A DNA stretch of 64,000 nucleotides, from contig JACJYC010000012.1 of NCBI GenBank assembly GCA_020636325.1, forward strand, positions 164,120-228,119, in the 5' to 3' direction. A program made the translations under genes and the position numbers. The DNA comes from Lewinellaceae bacterium (lineage in GTDB: Bacteria > Bacteroidota > Bacteroidia > Chitinophagales > Saprospiraceae). Shown here piece after piece: positions 36,949 through 45,950 of the stretch. The notes below the pieces were generated by a model, which did not search any database, had not been told where the DNA came from, and worked only from the letters and a program-made list of their open reading frames with translations. Every line of letters starts with the position of its first letter. The first letter of the stretch is position 1.

Positions 36949-37513
36949 GGTAGTTGGTATTGTGGTAATATTTTTCAATCATTTTACGCAATTTTTGCCG
37001 GGCCATCGACAGGTGCCATTTGGAGGTGCCGTCGCTGATCCCGAGCCGTTCCCCGATTTCCGCGTGATTATAGCCTTCCACGGCATAGAGCCAGAAAACT
37101 TCGCGGGTAGCCCCGGGGAGGCGGTCGACCAATTGGATGATATCCTCAAAAAACAGACCGCTGATGGCGGCGGCTTCCACCGGAGAATCGCGGTCTTCCA
37201 GGTCGACCTTTACACCGGATTCTTTTTTATACTTTCTGAAATGATCCGAGAGGCTGTGAAAAACAAGCCGCCTGATCCATCCCTCCAGCGAGCCGGCAAA
37301 GGAGAACGTATCCAGCTTCGTGAACACGCGCAGGAAACCCGTATTGAGGATTTCCATGATGATTTCCTCGTCCTGGGTATACCGGCGGATCATTCTGTAC
37401 ATCGTGGGAAAGAAACGCCGGTACAGGAGCTCCTGGCTGATCCTGTCATTGCGCAGGCAGCCTTCGACCAATGCTTTATCGGAAATTTCCTCCGGTTTTT
37501 GCTTCATTCCCAA
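36938..37513 (-). CDS. ECF RNA polymerase sigma factor
   Basis: The product has 191 residues. Region 2 is seen in RRYTQDEEIIMEILNTGFLR and region 4 in LPGATREVFWLYAVEGYNHA followed by the helix-turn-helix EIGERLGISDGTSKWHLSMA. The 3' end overlaps the next gene by 11 bp, which suggests translational coupling with its membrane regulator. It starts 25 bp before (upstream of) nothing else on this strand except the beta-barrel-like gene at 37539-38531, which precedes it in the same direction, so that gene may be in the same transcript. Confidence 0.92.
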   Translation of the reverse strand: MGMKQKPEEISDKALVEGCLRNDRISQELLYRRFFPTMYRMIRRYTQDEEIIMEILNTGFLRVFTKLDTFSFAGSLEGWIRRLVFHSLSDHFRKYKKESGVKVDLEDRDSPVEAAAISGLFFEDIIQLVDRLPGATREVFWLYAVEGYNHAEIGERLGISDGTSKWHLSMARQKLRKMIEKYYHNTNYHAG

Positions 37514-37538
37514 ATTCGTCTTTACAGTAAAAGGATCG

Positions 37539-38531
37539 TCAGAAAACCAGACCGAACCTCAGTGTCAAACGCCGGTAATTGACATCCCTTTTCAGCAAAT
37601 CACTGTTAAAGATGACCTCTTCGAAGTACGCGGATTGAAAGGCGTATCCCAGGTCAAAAACAATATTGGCGCCTTTTGAAGCGCCTATCCTGACCCCGAC
37701 AGAGGGGTGAAAATAATAGCCGCCCTCTCTTTTGAGGGTTTCCACATCGGGGTTGCCTTCAATGGTATTGTCGCCTTTATTCTTGAACGGAAATCCGTAT
37801 CCGCCCAGAATGGAATAATAAGGCGAGGTTGTTTTTTTGGACAGATAGCCGCGCAATTCCAGGGACGGCGTGAAAAAATTGTCGGTCCCGTCAAAAAATG
37901 CGTAGCTGTTCAAGCCCAGATTGGCGCCGACCCCGAACAGGCGGTGGAACTGGTAGCCCGTTGTGAAATCGATCCCCAGCCCGACGGCGAGGTTGTCATC
38001 CAGCCGGCCGTTTCCAAGCGCCAGGGTTGTTGAAAAATACAGGCCCTTTTCTTCAAAGGCATAGGGCTTTTTCTGCCTGATTTTGGGTTGCCCCGCAGGC
38101 AAAGGATATGATTCCTGGACGATCTTCTTGATCTCATCTTCCATGAAGGTCATTTCCATGCCTTGCGACAGCTCAAAGACCAGTTTGCCGCCCCGCTGGA
38201 TGTCCTTGATCCGACCGCGGAGGACGCTACCGTCATTGAGGTAGAGCACTTCGTATACCGCGGGGGCGCCGCCTTGGGGCATGGTCCCGTTGCCCAGGAA
38301 AAAATTGCCGGATTGCTCCGACCAGCCGATATGTTCGATCTGGCGGTAAGGCACCTTTCTGCGGACGCCGCCCCGGGTGAGGATGGCAACGGACTTGTTC
38401 TCGCGGTAATCCTGGATCTTTCCGGTGAAAGCCGTTCCGTTCTTCAACCACAAGGTGTCGATATAGGTCTTTTGGGCCTGCAGGCCGGCTGCCAGAAGGA
38501 ACAAGGTCAAAATCAGGGCTGGTTGTCGCAT
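37539..38531 (-). CDS. outer-membrane beta-barrel-like protein with N-terminal SH3-like repeats
   Basis: The product has 330 residues from the ATG at 38531; an upstream extension to 38708 lacks a signal and is rejected. It has a signal peptide ending at LQAQ (20). The N-terminal region holds two similar small modules (LKNGTAFTGKIQDY; LNDGSVLRGRIKDI), as in SH3-like or Sm-like folds. The C-terminal half (about 160-330) shows alternating strands with glycine and aromatic residues (TGYQFHRLFGVGANLGLNSY) and ends TLRFGLVF, the terminal Phe expected of an outer-membrane barrel. No function is recognised. It lies just upstream of the sigma factor gene in the same direction. Confidence 0.7.
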   Translation of the reverse strand: MRQPALILTLFLLAAGLQAQKTYIDTLWLKNGTAFTGKIQDYRENKSVAILTRGGVRRKVPYRQIEHIGWSEQSGNFFLGNGTMPQGGAPAVYEVLYLNDGSVLRGRIKDIQRGGKLVFELSQGMEMTFMEDEIKKIVQESYPLPAGQPKIRQKKPYAFEEKGLYFSTTLALGNGRLDDNLAVGLGIDFTTGYQFHRLFGVGANLGLNSYAFFDGTDNFFTPSLELRGYLSKKTTSPYYSILGGYGFPFKNKGDNTIEGNPDVETLKREGGYYFHPSVGVRIGASKGANIVFDLGYAFQSAYFEEVIFNSDLLKRDVNYRRLTLRFGLVF

Positions 38532-38714
38532 AATCTGGTTAATTAACTTGGATAAAAAAACAGCGGGTTGCCTCGATCGATCATTTCCGGATCTGTTGAT
38601 CTGCAGCATGTTCCGGACGACCGGATCAATTTTCATGCAGCTATTTTTAACCTGATATTCACCCGGACATCCTGCATCGGACCGGCTGCGACCAAGTGCA
38701 ACCCGCATAGTTCT

Positions 38715-40001
38715 TTATCGTTGAACCTGGATTACACTCAATTGCTTCAGATCAGCAGGGTTAGTGGCGTCAAACTGGTACAATCCGTCCTCTCCGATCA
38801 CCATCGCAACCGGTTTGTTTCCGGACAAGGCAATGATGTCAAAGGTAGTAAATCCCGTCAGATGGGCCAATTCGCGGTCGCCGATTTTCTTCCAGTCGGA
38901 GGCGTCGAATACCTTTAATCCGTATTTGCCTTCGCAGATATACAGGTTATCCCCGACCTTGGATAAGCCGTGGGGGTTCTGCATGGGCCAGGATTTGAGC
39001 AGTACGGGGTTGGAGAGGCTTGAAATGTCCACCACATCCAGTTGGTTGTTGAAGGTTTGGCAGTCGGTGCCGTCCCGCAGGGTGACGTAGGCCAGGTTGC
39101 CGTCGATGAAGACCGGGTCACAGGCATTGGCGTGGCTGAAGGTCGCGATATGCTGCGGGTTTACGGGGTCGCTGATGCTGTAAATGTGCATGCCGCTGTT
39201 GGCCCCGAAGAACAATTTGTCCTCATACGGGAAGATGGTTTCCATACCCCAGCCGAGCTGAATATTGCCGGCCAGTTCTGCTTTGGCGGTATTCTTCAGG
39301 TCGAATATCTTAAGGTCCCAATCCCGAAGGGCGTAAAGGTAGCCGTTGGTGATGGTAAACCGGGCCATTGAGCCGCCGATACCAACCTGATCGGCCACAC
39401 TGCCCTGGTTGGCGGATTCGGCCACGGCCAGCACGTCGTATTGTACGTTTACGCCGCCCTTGAACCAGAAAAAGTCGCCGCCGGCCCTGGAATCATTGCA
39501 GGACACTTCCATGGTTTCCTTGGTAGGCACATAATCGACGAGGTACCCCAGGTCGGCATAGAAGCCGAAATCCCAGAACACATTTTCGGTCCGGGAAATG
39601 TATTGCGGATGTAACGGGTCAGCAATATTTACAGCCACGAGGTCGACGTAATTATCGGCGTAGAGGATATCATTGCGGATGGCCATATTTCCATTACCGC
39701 CTATTTTAAGAAATCCGACAGGAGCGGGACTTGCCGGATTGGAGTTGTCGATGATATGAATCCCTTCGCTGGCTTCGTTGATAAAAAGATAATCTTTGTA
39801 ATAGTATATCCTGCCCGGGCTTTTGAGCGCCCTGGCCGCCTCCATCTGGATGGGTTTCCTGAATTCCGCCGGTTGGGCAAAAACAGGCTGATAAACCGTA
39901 TAGGTAAGGGTTGCCTGGCATTCGTCCTGCAAGCAACCGGTGAGCAGAAGCGCGCTGAACAGGGAAAGAGCCAGACCGGTGAGTAACCAATTTTTCTTCA
40001 T
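38715..40001 (-). CDS. LVIVD-repeat lipoprotein
   Basis: The product has 428 residues. The lipobox LLTGC puts the lipidated Cys at 23. Repeats of the type HIIDNSNPASPAPVG, AVNIADPLHPQYIS, YSISDPVNPQHIATF and DVVDISSLSNPVLLKSW match the LVIVD repeat family, which forms a beta-propeller at the bacterial surface. Function in the family is unknown and probably concerns adhesion or binding. No operon partner is evident: the next minus-strand gene upstream is 886 bp away. Confidence 0.88.
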   Translation of the reverse strand: MKKNWLLTGLALSLFSALLLTGCLQDECQATLTYTVYQPVFAQPAEFRKPIQMEAARALKSPGRIYYYKDYLFINEASEGIHIIDNSNPASPAPVGFLKIGGNGNMAIRNDILYADNYVDLVAVNIADPLHPQYISRTENVFWDFGFYADLGYLVDYVPTKETMEVSCNDSRAGGDFFWFKGGVNVQYDVLAVAESANQGSVADQVGIGGSMARFTITNGYLYALRDWDLKIFDLKNTAKAELAGNIQLGWGMETIFPYEDKLFFGANSGMHIYSISDPVNPQHIATFSHANACDPVFIDGNLAYVTLRDGTDCQTFNNQLDVVDISSLSNPVLLKSWPMQNPHGLSKVGDNLYICEGKYGLKVFDASDWKKIGDRELAHLTGFTTFDIIALSGNKPVAMVIGEDGLYQFDATNPADLKQLSVIQVQR

Positions 40002-40063
40002 GGCAATTGTTTTTGGAAGGTAAGACGGATAAACGGGCAGATGGGTTGGGTTTTAGGGTGAAA

Positions 40064-40137
40064 AGTTGTCAGTTGTCAGTTGTCAGTTGTCAGTTGTCAG
40101 TTGTCAGTGGTCAGTGGTCAGTTGTCAGTTGTCAGTG
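40064..40137. repeat. GTTGTCA heptamer microsatellite
   Basis: Nine or more head-to-tail GTTGTCA/GTGGTCA units upstream of the LVIVD lipoprotein gene. Confidence 0.85.
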
Positions 40138-40365
40138 GTAACGGAGCTTCCGGGTAAGAAAAAAAACTACTTCCCGGCGGCTAAAGCTATTCCAACATGA
40201 AGTCAAAACGGAATTTCCCGGCATCGACCTTTTGGTAACCATCCTACTGGACAAAAGGAGAAGAAAAGAAGACTTTACAATTGGCAACACTGCAATTTTG
40301 AATGAACAATCGTTTTTTCAAAACCATTGTTCTTTTTTTTACCACAACTTGTCCCGCAAGACGGG

Positions 40366-40488
40366 ATGAGGCACATCAGTTCACATAAATTGCGCAAGGG
40401 CGCAATTGAAGTGGGTCTTCTTATGTGTCCTTATGATTCTTACGTGGTAAAAATACAAGCCGAACCAGAATGGTTTGGCAATCAGAAG
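40366..40488. repeat. dispersed intergenic repeat, copy 2
   Basis: It matches 19955-20088. The hairpin AATTGCGC-aaggg-GCGCAATT is more perfect here (7-8 bp arms) and lies about 50 bp before the shared GAACCAGAATGG block. Confidence 0.75.
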
Positions 40489-40887
40489 GCCTTTATGTAG
40501 CGGCGCGAAATTTAAGCGGCATTTAGATTTCGCGCCACTATTGGGGCGAAATGACCGTCGTAAGTCGAGTGATGGAACGGAGTCGAAATTAATCGGGTGT
40601 GCGGGCCGTCAGGTCGGCCATGTCAAGGTTAAAGGTTAAAGTAGAAAGGTTAAAGAGGCCGAACGGCGGCTGTAAAAAAGCACCCATGTTTAATGGCTGC
40701 GAGCCCAAGGTTAAAGATTAAACGGGACTTCCCAAGCCCGGGCTGTCAGGTCCGCCATGTCGGTAGCAACCGGGTTCAATGGTTGGTTCCCGGCCTGTAG
40801 GGCCGGTATATGGTCGCTTCGGATAGGCAGCACCCATGCCCGCCGATTCGGAATCACCTTGATCACCGGTCAACGAGATGGATAAAT

Positions 40888-42195
40888 TCAATTACCGGAC
40901 GGGGATTTCGGGTCCAGGACTTCGGTGAGGCTTTCGCCCAGCAGGTTGAAGATCATCACGGTGGCGAAAATGGCCAACCCGGGAAAGAGCGCCAGCCACC
41001 AGGCGGCAAAATTGGAACGGACATTGTTGAGCATGCTGCCCCACGAAACCGCTTCGGGCGGCAACCCGATGCCCAGAAAGGAAAGATAAGCTTCCAGCAG
41101 AACGGCGCCGGCAATGCCGAAAGCCAGCGCGATCATCACAGGGCCGATTCCGTTCGGGATAGCGTGACGGCTGATGGCCTGCCAATGGCTGTATCCCAGC
41201 GCCCTGGTCGCCTCCATGTATTCCATTTTCCGGATCCGCAGCAATTCGGCGCGCAGGAACCGTGCGATACCCGTCCAGCGCAGCAGCCCGATGATCCCCA
41301 TGACGTAGAATATGCTGCGGTCCTTGATCACGGCCAGGGCGGCCAGGATGAACAGCAATGCCGGAATGGAATTCATGATCTCGATCAGGCGCATCACCAG
41401 GTTGTCGGCGGGGATAAGCACTTTCTTCCTGCCGATGCCCAGCCGTTTCAACAGGGCGGCTACCCCGTAAAAGGCGGCAATAACCCCGGCAAAGATCAGG
41501 AGGCTGACGATCAGTTCCAGCCCCAATTTCCCTTCTGAAAGTTGATAGGAACGGGAGCTGAAGGCCCAGAAAAACCCGAGTAAAAACCCGATGACGACCA
41601 GGATCAGGCCGGCGCGGGAAACCCTGAGCCGGTCGTCGCCGAAATAACCCGCAACCGCGCCGAAGAACAGGCCGATGATAAAGGCGATGGACATGGCCAC
41701 CAGGCCGACCAGTATGGCCGTCCGGGCCCCGGCCACCAGACCGGCGGCAACATCGTGCCCCAGCTGGTCGGTACCCAGCCAGTGGCGAAACCGCCAGGAG
41801 GAGACGTTCTGCCGGTCGAACGGGCTTTTGTAATTGCTGTTGGTCAGGTCGATGCCTTCCGCGCTGTAGGGGATAAGCGGCATGATCACCCGTTGGTAGG
41901 GCTGCTGATCCCAGTCGGTGGTCAGAAAACGCGTTTCCCATCTGGCAACCCCCAGATCGACCAGGTATTGATGGGCTACCGGGAACCAGGTCCGGCCTTC
42001 CACAACGCAGTAAAGGGGCTTTTCGTTGGCCAGAAAATCACCGAACAAGGCAATGAACAACAGCACATTCAACCCGCGCAAAGCCCAGCGGTTGACCGCA
42101 CTGGCATTGACCTGGCGGCGAATAGCCCTGAAGCTCAGCGGACGATGGGTCAACTGGTCAGCAATTTGCCGTTCACGCTTCAATTTGGGTATCAT
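40888..42195 (-). CDS. peptide-type ABC transporter permease (DppC/OppC family), orphan
   Basis: The product has 435 residues. It has an N-terminal helix, a long periplasmic segment (about 60-135, with LGTDQLGHDVAAGLVAGART typical of the family), further membrane helices and the cytosolic EAA loop ATRALGYSHWQAISRHAIPN that contacts the ATPase. It would form half of an inner-membrane channel for di/oligopeptides or related solutes. There is an unusual extra hydrophobic insert (about 195-245) between family blocks. No partner permease, ATPase or binding protein is adjacent, so it must work with components encoded elsewhere. It is divergent from the serine hydrolase gene. Confidence 0.88.
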   Translation of the reverse strand: MIPKLKRERQIADQLTHRPLSFRAIRRQVNASAVNRWALRGLNVLLFIALFGDFLANEKPLYCVVEGRTWFPVAHQYLVDLGVARWETRFLTTDWDQQPYQRVIMPLIPYSAEGIDLTNSNYKSPFDRQNVSSWRFRHWLGTDQLGHDVAAGLVAGARTAILVGLVAMSIAFIIGLFFGAVAGYFGDDRLRVSRAGLILVVIGFLLGFFWAFSSRSYQLSEGKLGLELIVSLLIFAGVIAAFYGVAALLKRLGIGRKKVLIPADNLVMRLIEIMNSIPALLFILAALAVIKDRSIFYVMGIIGLLRWTGIARFLRAELLRIRKMEYMEATRALGYSHWQAISRHAIPNGIGPVMIALAFGIAGAVLLEAYLSFLGIGLPPEAVSWGSMLNNVRSNFAAWWLALFPGLAIFATVMIFNLLGESLTEVLDPKSPSGN

Positions 42196-42247
42196 GCTGC
42201 AAAGAACGCAGATCGAAGCGGTTTTACATAATTCCGGTGCAAAATCC

Positions 42248-42255
42248 TATTTTTG
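42248..42255 (+). promoter_or_regulatory. TAnnTTTG -7 box before the serine hydrolase gene
   Basis: TATTTTTG is an exact consensus match 31 bp before the ATG at 42286. Confidence 0.6.
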
Positions 42256-42285
42256 TCCGGATTCACAACCTGAAAATTCCGGACC

Positions 42286-43506
42286 ATGATCAACCGATTT
42301 TCGGCCTTTTTGCCGGTTTGCCTGATTTGCCTGGGCGTTTCCGCCCTCTGCCAACCCACCTATTTCCCCGGCCCGGACGCCGACTGGGAAAAACGCACGC
42401 CCGAACAGGCCGGCATGGACGGCGCCAAGGTGCAGGAAGCCATCCGGTTCGCCATCGAAAACGAGAACCCCGCGCCCCGCAACCTGGAGGTCGCCCATTA
42501 CCAGACCTTCGGCCGGGAACCGTTCGGCGACGGGGTCGGGCCGTTCAAAGAACGCGGCGAACCCACCGGCGTCATCCTCCGGCACGGCTATATCGTCGCC
42601 GAATGGGGCGAACCCCTGCGCGTGGACATGACCTTCAGCGTCAGCAAGAGCTTTCTGTCCAGTACCGTAGGCGTGGCCTATGACAAAGGGTTGATCCGGA
42701 ACATCGCCGATCCGGTGGGTCCGTATATGGCGCCCATTGTGCCGGTGAGCCAACCCGGCGGCGACAAGGCCGATTTTATGGGAAAATCCAAACTGATCGA
42801 CCTGTTTGCTACGGAGCACAACCGTAAGATCACCTGGGACGACCTGCTGCGGCAAGTCAGCGACTGGGAAGGCACGCTCTGGGGCAAACCGGACTGGGCC
42901 GACCGGCCTTCCGGCGAGCCGTCCACCTGGATGACCCGCGACCGCCACGAGCCCGGGGCCGTATATGAATACAACGATACCCGGGTCAATGTCCTGGCCC
43001 TGGCGGCCATGAACGTCTGGCGGCGCCCTCTTCCGCAGGTTCTCAAAGAATTCGTGATGGATCCGATCGATGCTTCACCGACCTGGCGCTGGTACGGATA
43101 CGAGAATTCCTGGGTGGTGCTCGACGGCCAGCCCATGCAGGCGGTGAGCGGCGGCGGCCATTGGGGCGGCGGCATGTTCATCAGCGCCCGCGATCAGGCC
43201 CGTTTCGGCTACCTGACCCTGAACAGGGGCAAATGGAAAGACCGGCAGATCCTGTCGGAAGCCTGGGTTAAAATGGCCCTCACCCCTACCCCGGCCAAAA
43301 CCGACTACGGCTTCATGAACTGGTTTCTGAACACCGGGAAAGAAATGCTGCCCAGCGCGCCGGAAACCGCCTTTATGCACATCGGCGCCGGCAACAACAT
43401 CATTTACGTGGATCCCGAACACGACCTCGTCGTGGTGGCCCGGTGGATCAAGGGCGGCCCGGCGCTGGATGGATTGATCGGGCGGGTGTTGGGGGCGGTT
43501 CGGTGA
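42286..43506 (+). CDS. secreted serine hydrolase of the class C beta-lactamase fold
   Basis: The product has 406 residues with a signal peptide near residue 22. The SxxK motif is SVSK (118-121, nucleophile Ser118 and Lys121), the Tyr motif is YEYN (227-230) and a C-terminal HIGAGNN replaces the usual KTG/HxG box. Members of this fold include esterases, D-aminopeptidases and penicillin-binding-like enzymes, and true beta-lactamase activity is not implied. It stands alone with its own -7 box and is followed 10 bp after the stop by the dispersed 3' hairpin element. Confidence 0.88.
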   Translation: MINRFSAFLPVCLICLGVSALCQPTYFPGPDADWEKRTPEQAGMDGAKVQEAIRFAIENENPAPRNLEVAHYQTFGREPFGDGVGPFKERGEPTGVILRHGYIVAEWGEPLRVDMTFSVSKSFLSSTVGVAYDKGLIRNIADPVGPYMAPIVPVSQPGGDKADFMGKSKLIDLFATEHNRKITWDDLLRQVSDWEGTLWGKPDWADRPSGEPSTWMTRDRHEPGAVYEYNDTRVNVLALAAMNVWRRPLPQVLKEFVMDPIDASPTWRWYGYENSWVVLDGQPMQAVSGGGHWGGGMFISARDQARFGYLTLNRGKWKDRQILSEAWVKMALTPTPAKTDYGFMNWFLNTGKEMLPSAPETAFMHIGAGNNIIYVDPEHDLVVVARWIKGGPALDGLIGRVLGAVR

Positions 43507-43515
43507 TGGGAGGTT

Positions 43516-43559
43516 TTGCCGCCTTCGCTTTTGGGGAACTACGGCCGCCGGAGGGTGAT
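43516..43559 (+). repeat. dispersed 3'-end hairpin element
   Basis: It carries the GCCTTCGC...CTACGGCC...GGAGG pattern and starts 9 bp after the stop codon of the serine hydrolase gene, in its sense orientation. Confidence 0.7.
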
Positions 43560-43786
43560 GCGGGGGTTTGAGGCCGTTCGAGACTATTCAAAACAGTGTT
43601 TTCACGCAAAGACGCAAAGATTTGATTTTCATCACGCTACGCGTGTTAAAAATCCGGTTGACACAAAATTCTGAACGGTCCGGCCGTTCTTCAAATAAAC
43701 AGATCAGCAAATCCACAGATCCACAGATCAACAGATCAACAAATAAACAGCTCAACAACAAACAAATCAACAATAAAAAATCCCAT

Positions 43787-43820
43787 TTGCGGGTTAAAGC
43801 GTTCAAAAATCCTATTTTTG
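43787..43820 (+). promoter_or_regulatory. Bacteroidota promoter of the transketolase half gene
   Basis: TTG at 43787-43789 and TATTTTTG at 43813-43820, separated by 23 bp, lie 18 bp before the ATG at 43838. Confidence 0.65.
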
Positions 43821-43837
43821 CGCAAAATTTTAAGATC

Positions 43838-44797
43838 ATGCTTGATCAATGGGTGAGCAGCGGTAAAAAAGCGACGCGCGACGGGTTCGGCGCCGGATTA
43901 TTCGAAGCGGGCAAACAACATCCCGAGGTGGTGGCGCTCTGCGCCGACCTGGTCGGCAGCCTCAAAATGGAAGCCTTTATCGAGGCTTTTCCGGAGCGAT
44001 TCTTTCAGACCGGGATCTCCGAAGCCAATATGATGGGAATTGCAGCCGGCCTGGCTACCGGCGGGAAAATCCCGTATACGGGCACCTTTGCCAATTTTTC
44101 CACCGGCAGGGTATACGACCAGCTGCGGCAATCCATCGCCTATTCCGATAAAAACGTCAAGGTTTGCGCCTCTCACGCAGGTTTGACGTTGGGTGAGGAC
44201 GGCGCCACCCACCAGATTCTGGAAGACATCGGCATGACCAGGATGCTGCCGGGTTTTACGGTGATCAACCCGTGTGATTACAACCAGACCAAAGCGGCCA
44301 CCATGGCCATCGCCGAACATCACGGCCCGGTCTACCTGCGCTTCGGGCGGCCGTCGTGGCCCGTGTTTATCCCGGAAAGTCTGCCGTTCGAGATCGGCAA
44401 GGCCTTATTGCTGAGCGAAGGGACGGATGTCAGCATCTTCGCGACCGGCCACCTGGTCTGGAATGCGCTGGAGGCAGCCCGTTCGCTGGCCGGTGAAGGC
44501 ATCAGCTGCGAGGTGATCAACATTCATACCATCAAGCCGCTGGACGAAGAGGCCGTGCTGGACTCCGTCAGCAAAACGCGCTGTGTCGTGACGGCTGAAG
44601 AACACAACCGGTTCGGCGGCCTGGGCGACAGCATTGCCCAGGTACTGGCCCGCAGGTTGCCGGCGCCGCAGGAATACGTTGCCGTCAACGATACCTTCGG
44701 AGAGAGCGGCAAACCGGATGAATTGCTGGACAAATACGGACTCGGTATCAAGGATGTCATCGCCGCTGTCAAAACGGTGCTGGCCCGAAAGCAATAA
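43838..44797 (+). CDS. transketolase C-terminal subunit
   Basis: The product has 319 residues from the ATG at 43838. It holds the pyrimidine-binding domain (RFFQTGISEANMMGIAAGLA, where the Glu activates thiamine diphosphate; GLTLGEDGATHQILEDIGM) and the C-terminal domain (TAEEHNRFGGLGDSIAQVL). It is the second half of split transketolases, which move two-carbon ketol units in the pentose phosphate pathway. The N-terminal half, normally encoded directly upstream, is not in this window, so the pair must be unlinked. The fatty-acid hydroxylase gene follows after 6 bp. Confidence 0.92.
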   Translation: MLDQWVSSGKKATRDGFGAGLFEAGKQHPEVVALCADLVGSLKMEAFIEAFPERFFQTGISEANMMGIAAGLATGGKIPYTGTFANFSTGRVYDQLRQSIAYSDKNVKVCASHAGLTLGEDGATHQILEDIGMTRMLPGFTVINPCDYNQTKAATMAIAEHHGPVYLRFGRPSWPVFIPESLPFEIGKALLLSEGTDVSIFATGHLVWNALEAARSLAGEGISCEVINIHTIKPLDEEAVLDSVSKTRCVVTAEEHNRFGGLGDSIAQVLARRLPAPQEYVAVNDTFGESGKPDELLDKYGLGIKDVIAAVKTVLARKQ

Positions 44798-44803
44798 GCC
44801 CCC

Positions 44804-45685
44804 ATGGTCAGGGAAACTATTCTGGTGCTGATCAGCATACCAACGTATGCCATCGTTATCGGCCTTGAGATCCTGTTGAGCTCATACCACAACTGGAAAA
44901 GCTACACTTTCCGGGATACGCTGACGAATATCTACCTGATGGTCCTCAACAGCGTCCTGGATGTCACGACACGGGTGTTCACCTACGGCGTCCTGGCCTG
45001 GCTTTACGCGCATTACCGGTTTTTCACCCTTGAACCCAACTGGTTGTATTTCACCACATTGGTGCTCGCCGTGGATCTGCTGTATTACTGGCTCCACCGG
45101 GCCGACCATTCCGTACGGTTCCTTTGGGCGGTACACGTTACGCACCATTCCTCGGAGTATTTCAACCTGACCACCGGGTTCCGGTCCTCGGTATTCCAGC
45201 CGCTTTACCGGTTCATTTTCTACTGTCCCCTTCCGTTGCTGGGTTTTACCATGCCCGACATCGCCTTCATACATTCTGCGTTGCAGATCTTCGGCATCCT
45301 GGTGCATACGGAATATTTCAACCGGATCCCGGTGCTGGAGTATTTTCTGGTCATGCCGACCCATCACCGGGTGCACCACGCCTCCAACGTCAAATACCTC
45401 GACAAGAACCTGGCCCAGGTCTTCATTATCTGGGACCGGCTGTTCGGCACCTTCCAACCCGAAGATCCCAAAGACCCGCCGGTTTACGGACTGACCAAAC
45501 CGCTGGAGAAACGGGATGCCTGGAACATCGTCATGCACGAATGGAAAAATATTCTTTCAGACCTGAAACGCCCCCTCCCGATCGGCGTCAGACTCAAATA
45601 CCTGCTCTGGCCACCGGGCTGGAGCCATGACGGGCGGAGCAAGACTTCTGCGCAGTTGCGGAGGGAGGCGGAGGATGGTTTATGA
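44804..45685 (+). CDS. sterol desaturase/fatty acid hydroxylase family membrane protein
   Basis: The product has 293 residues with about four membrane helices. The di-iron histidine clusters are clear: HRADH (98-102), HVTHH (111-115), HTEYFN (about 168) and HHRVHH (187-192). The family hydroxylates or desaturates lipids, using oxygen at the membrane. The substrate is unknown, although Bacteroidota members often act on sphingolipids, ornithine lipids or carotenoids. The gene starts 6 bp after the transketolase half. The final codons and TGA come from the first units of a TGGTTTATGA decamer tract, so the C-terminus may be recent. Confidence 0.9.
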   Translation: MVRETILVLISIPTYAIVIGLEILLSSYHNWKSYTFRDTLTNIYLMVLNSVLDVTTRVFTYGVLAWLYAHYRFFTLEPNWLYFTTLVLAVDLLYYWLHRADHSVRFLWAVHVTHHSSEYFNLTTGFRSSVFQPLYRFIFYCPLPLLGFTMPDIAFIHSALQIFGILVHTEYFNRIPVLEYFLVMPTHHRVHHASNVKYLDKNLAQVFIIWDRLFGTFQPEDPKDPPVYGLTKPLEKRDAWNIVMHEWKNILSDLKRPLPIGVRLKYLLWPPGWSHDGRSKTSAQLRREAEDGL

Positions 45686-45893
45686 TGGTTTATGATGGTT
45701 TATTATCGTTTATGGTGGTTTATGGTGGTTTATGGTGGTTTATGGTAGTTTATGATGGTTTATTATTGTTCCGGGAACAGCAACAAACCATCATAAACTA
45801 CCATAAACAACAACAAACAACAACAAACAACAATAAACAACAATAAACAACAATCAACAACAACAAACAAGAATTAACAACAATAAACCAGCT
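45673..45893. repeat. inverted decamer-phased A/T tract, locus 2
   Basis: Nine to ten units of TGGTTTATGA/TGGTTTATGG (45673-45770) are followed by eleven units of CAAYAAACAA type (45781-45890), both with exact 10-bp period and roughly complementary to each other. The first block overlaps the end of the fatty-acid hydroxylase gene. Confidence 0.9.
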
Positions 45894-45950
45894 TAACCCC
45901 GCCTGCGCGCTTATTGCCTCGGCGGGCGGAGCCAAAATAAAACCAGATCA

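Larger units (their letters stand above)
40002..40887. other. 886-bp intergenic region rich in repeats
   Basis: No credible gene. It holds a GTTGTCA heptamer tract (40064-40137), dispersed repeat copy 2 (40366-40488), a partial GAGTCGAAATTAA element (40554-40592), a GGTTAAAG-rich stretch (40625-40655) and two copies of GTCAGGTCsGCCATGTC (about 40608 and 40746). Confidence 0.7.
43507..43837. other. 331-bp intergenic region before the transketolase half gene
   Basis: No gene. It contains the 3' hairpin element, a CAACAAATAAACAGATC-like A-rich stretch (43690-43780) and the promoter of the next gene. An in-frame extension of the transketolase gene back to 43568 is not family-like. Confidence 0.7.
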
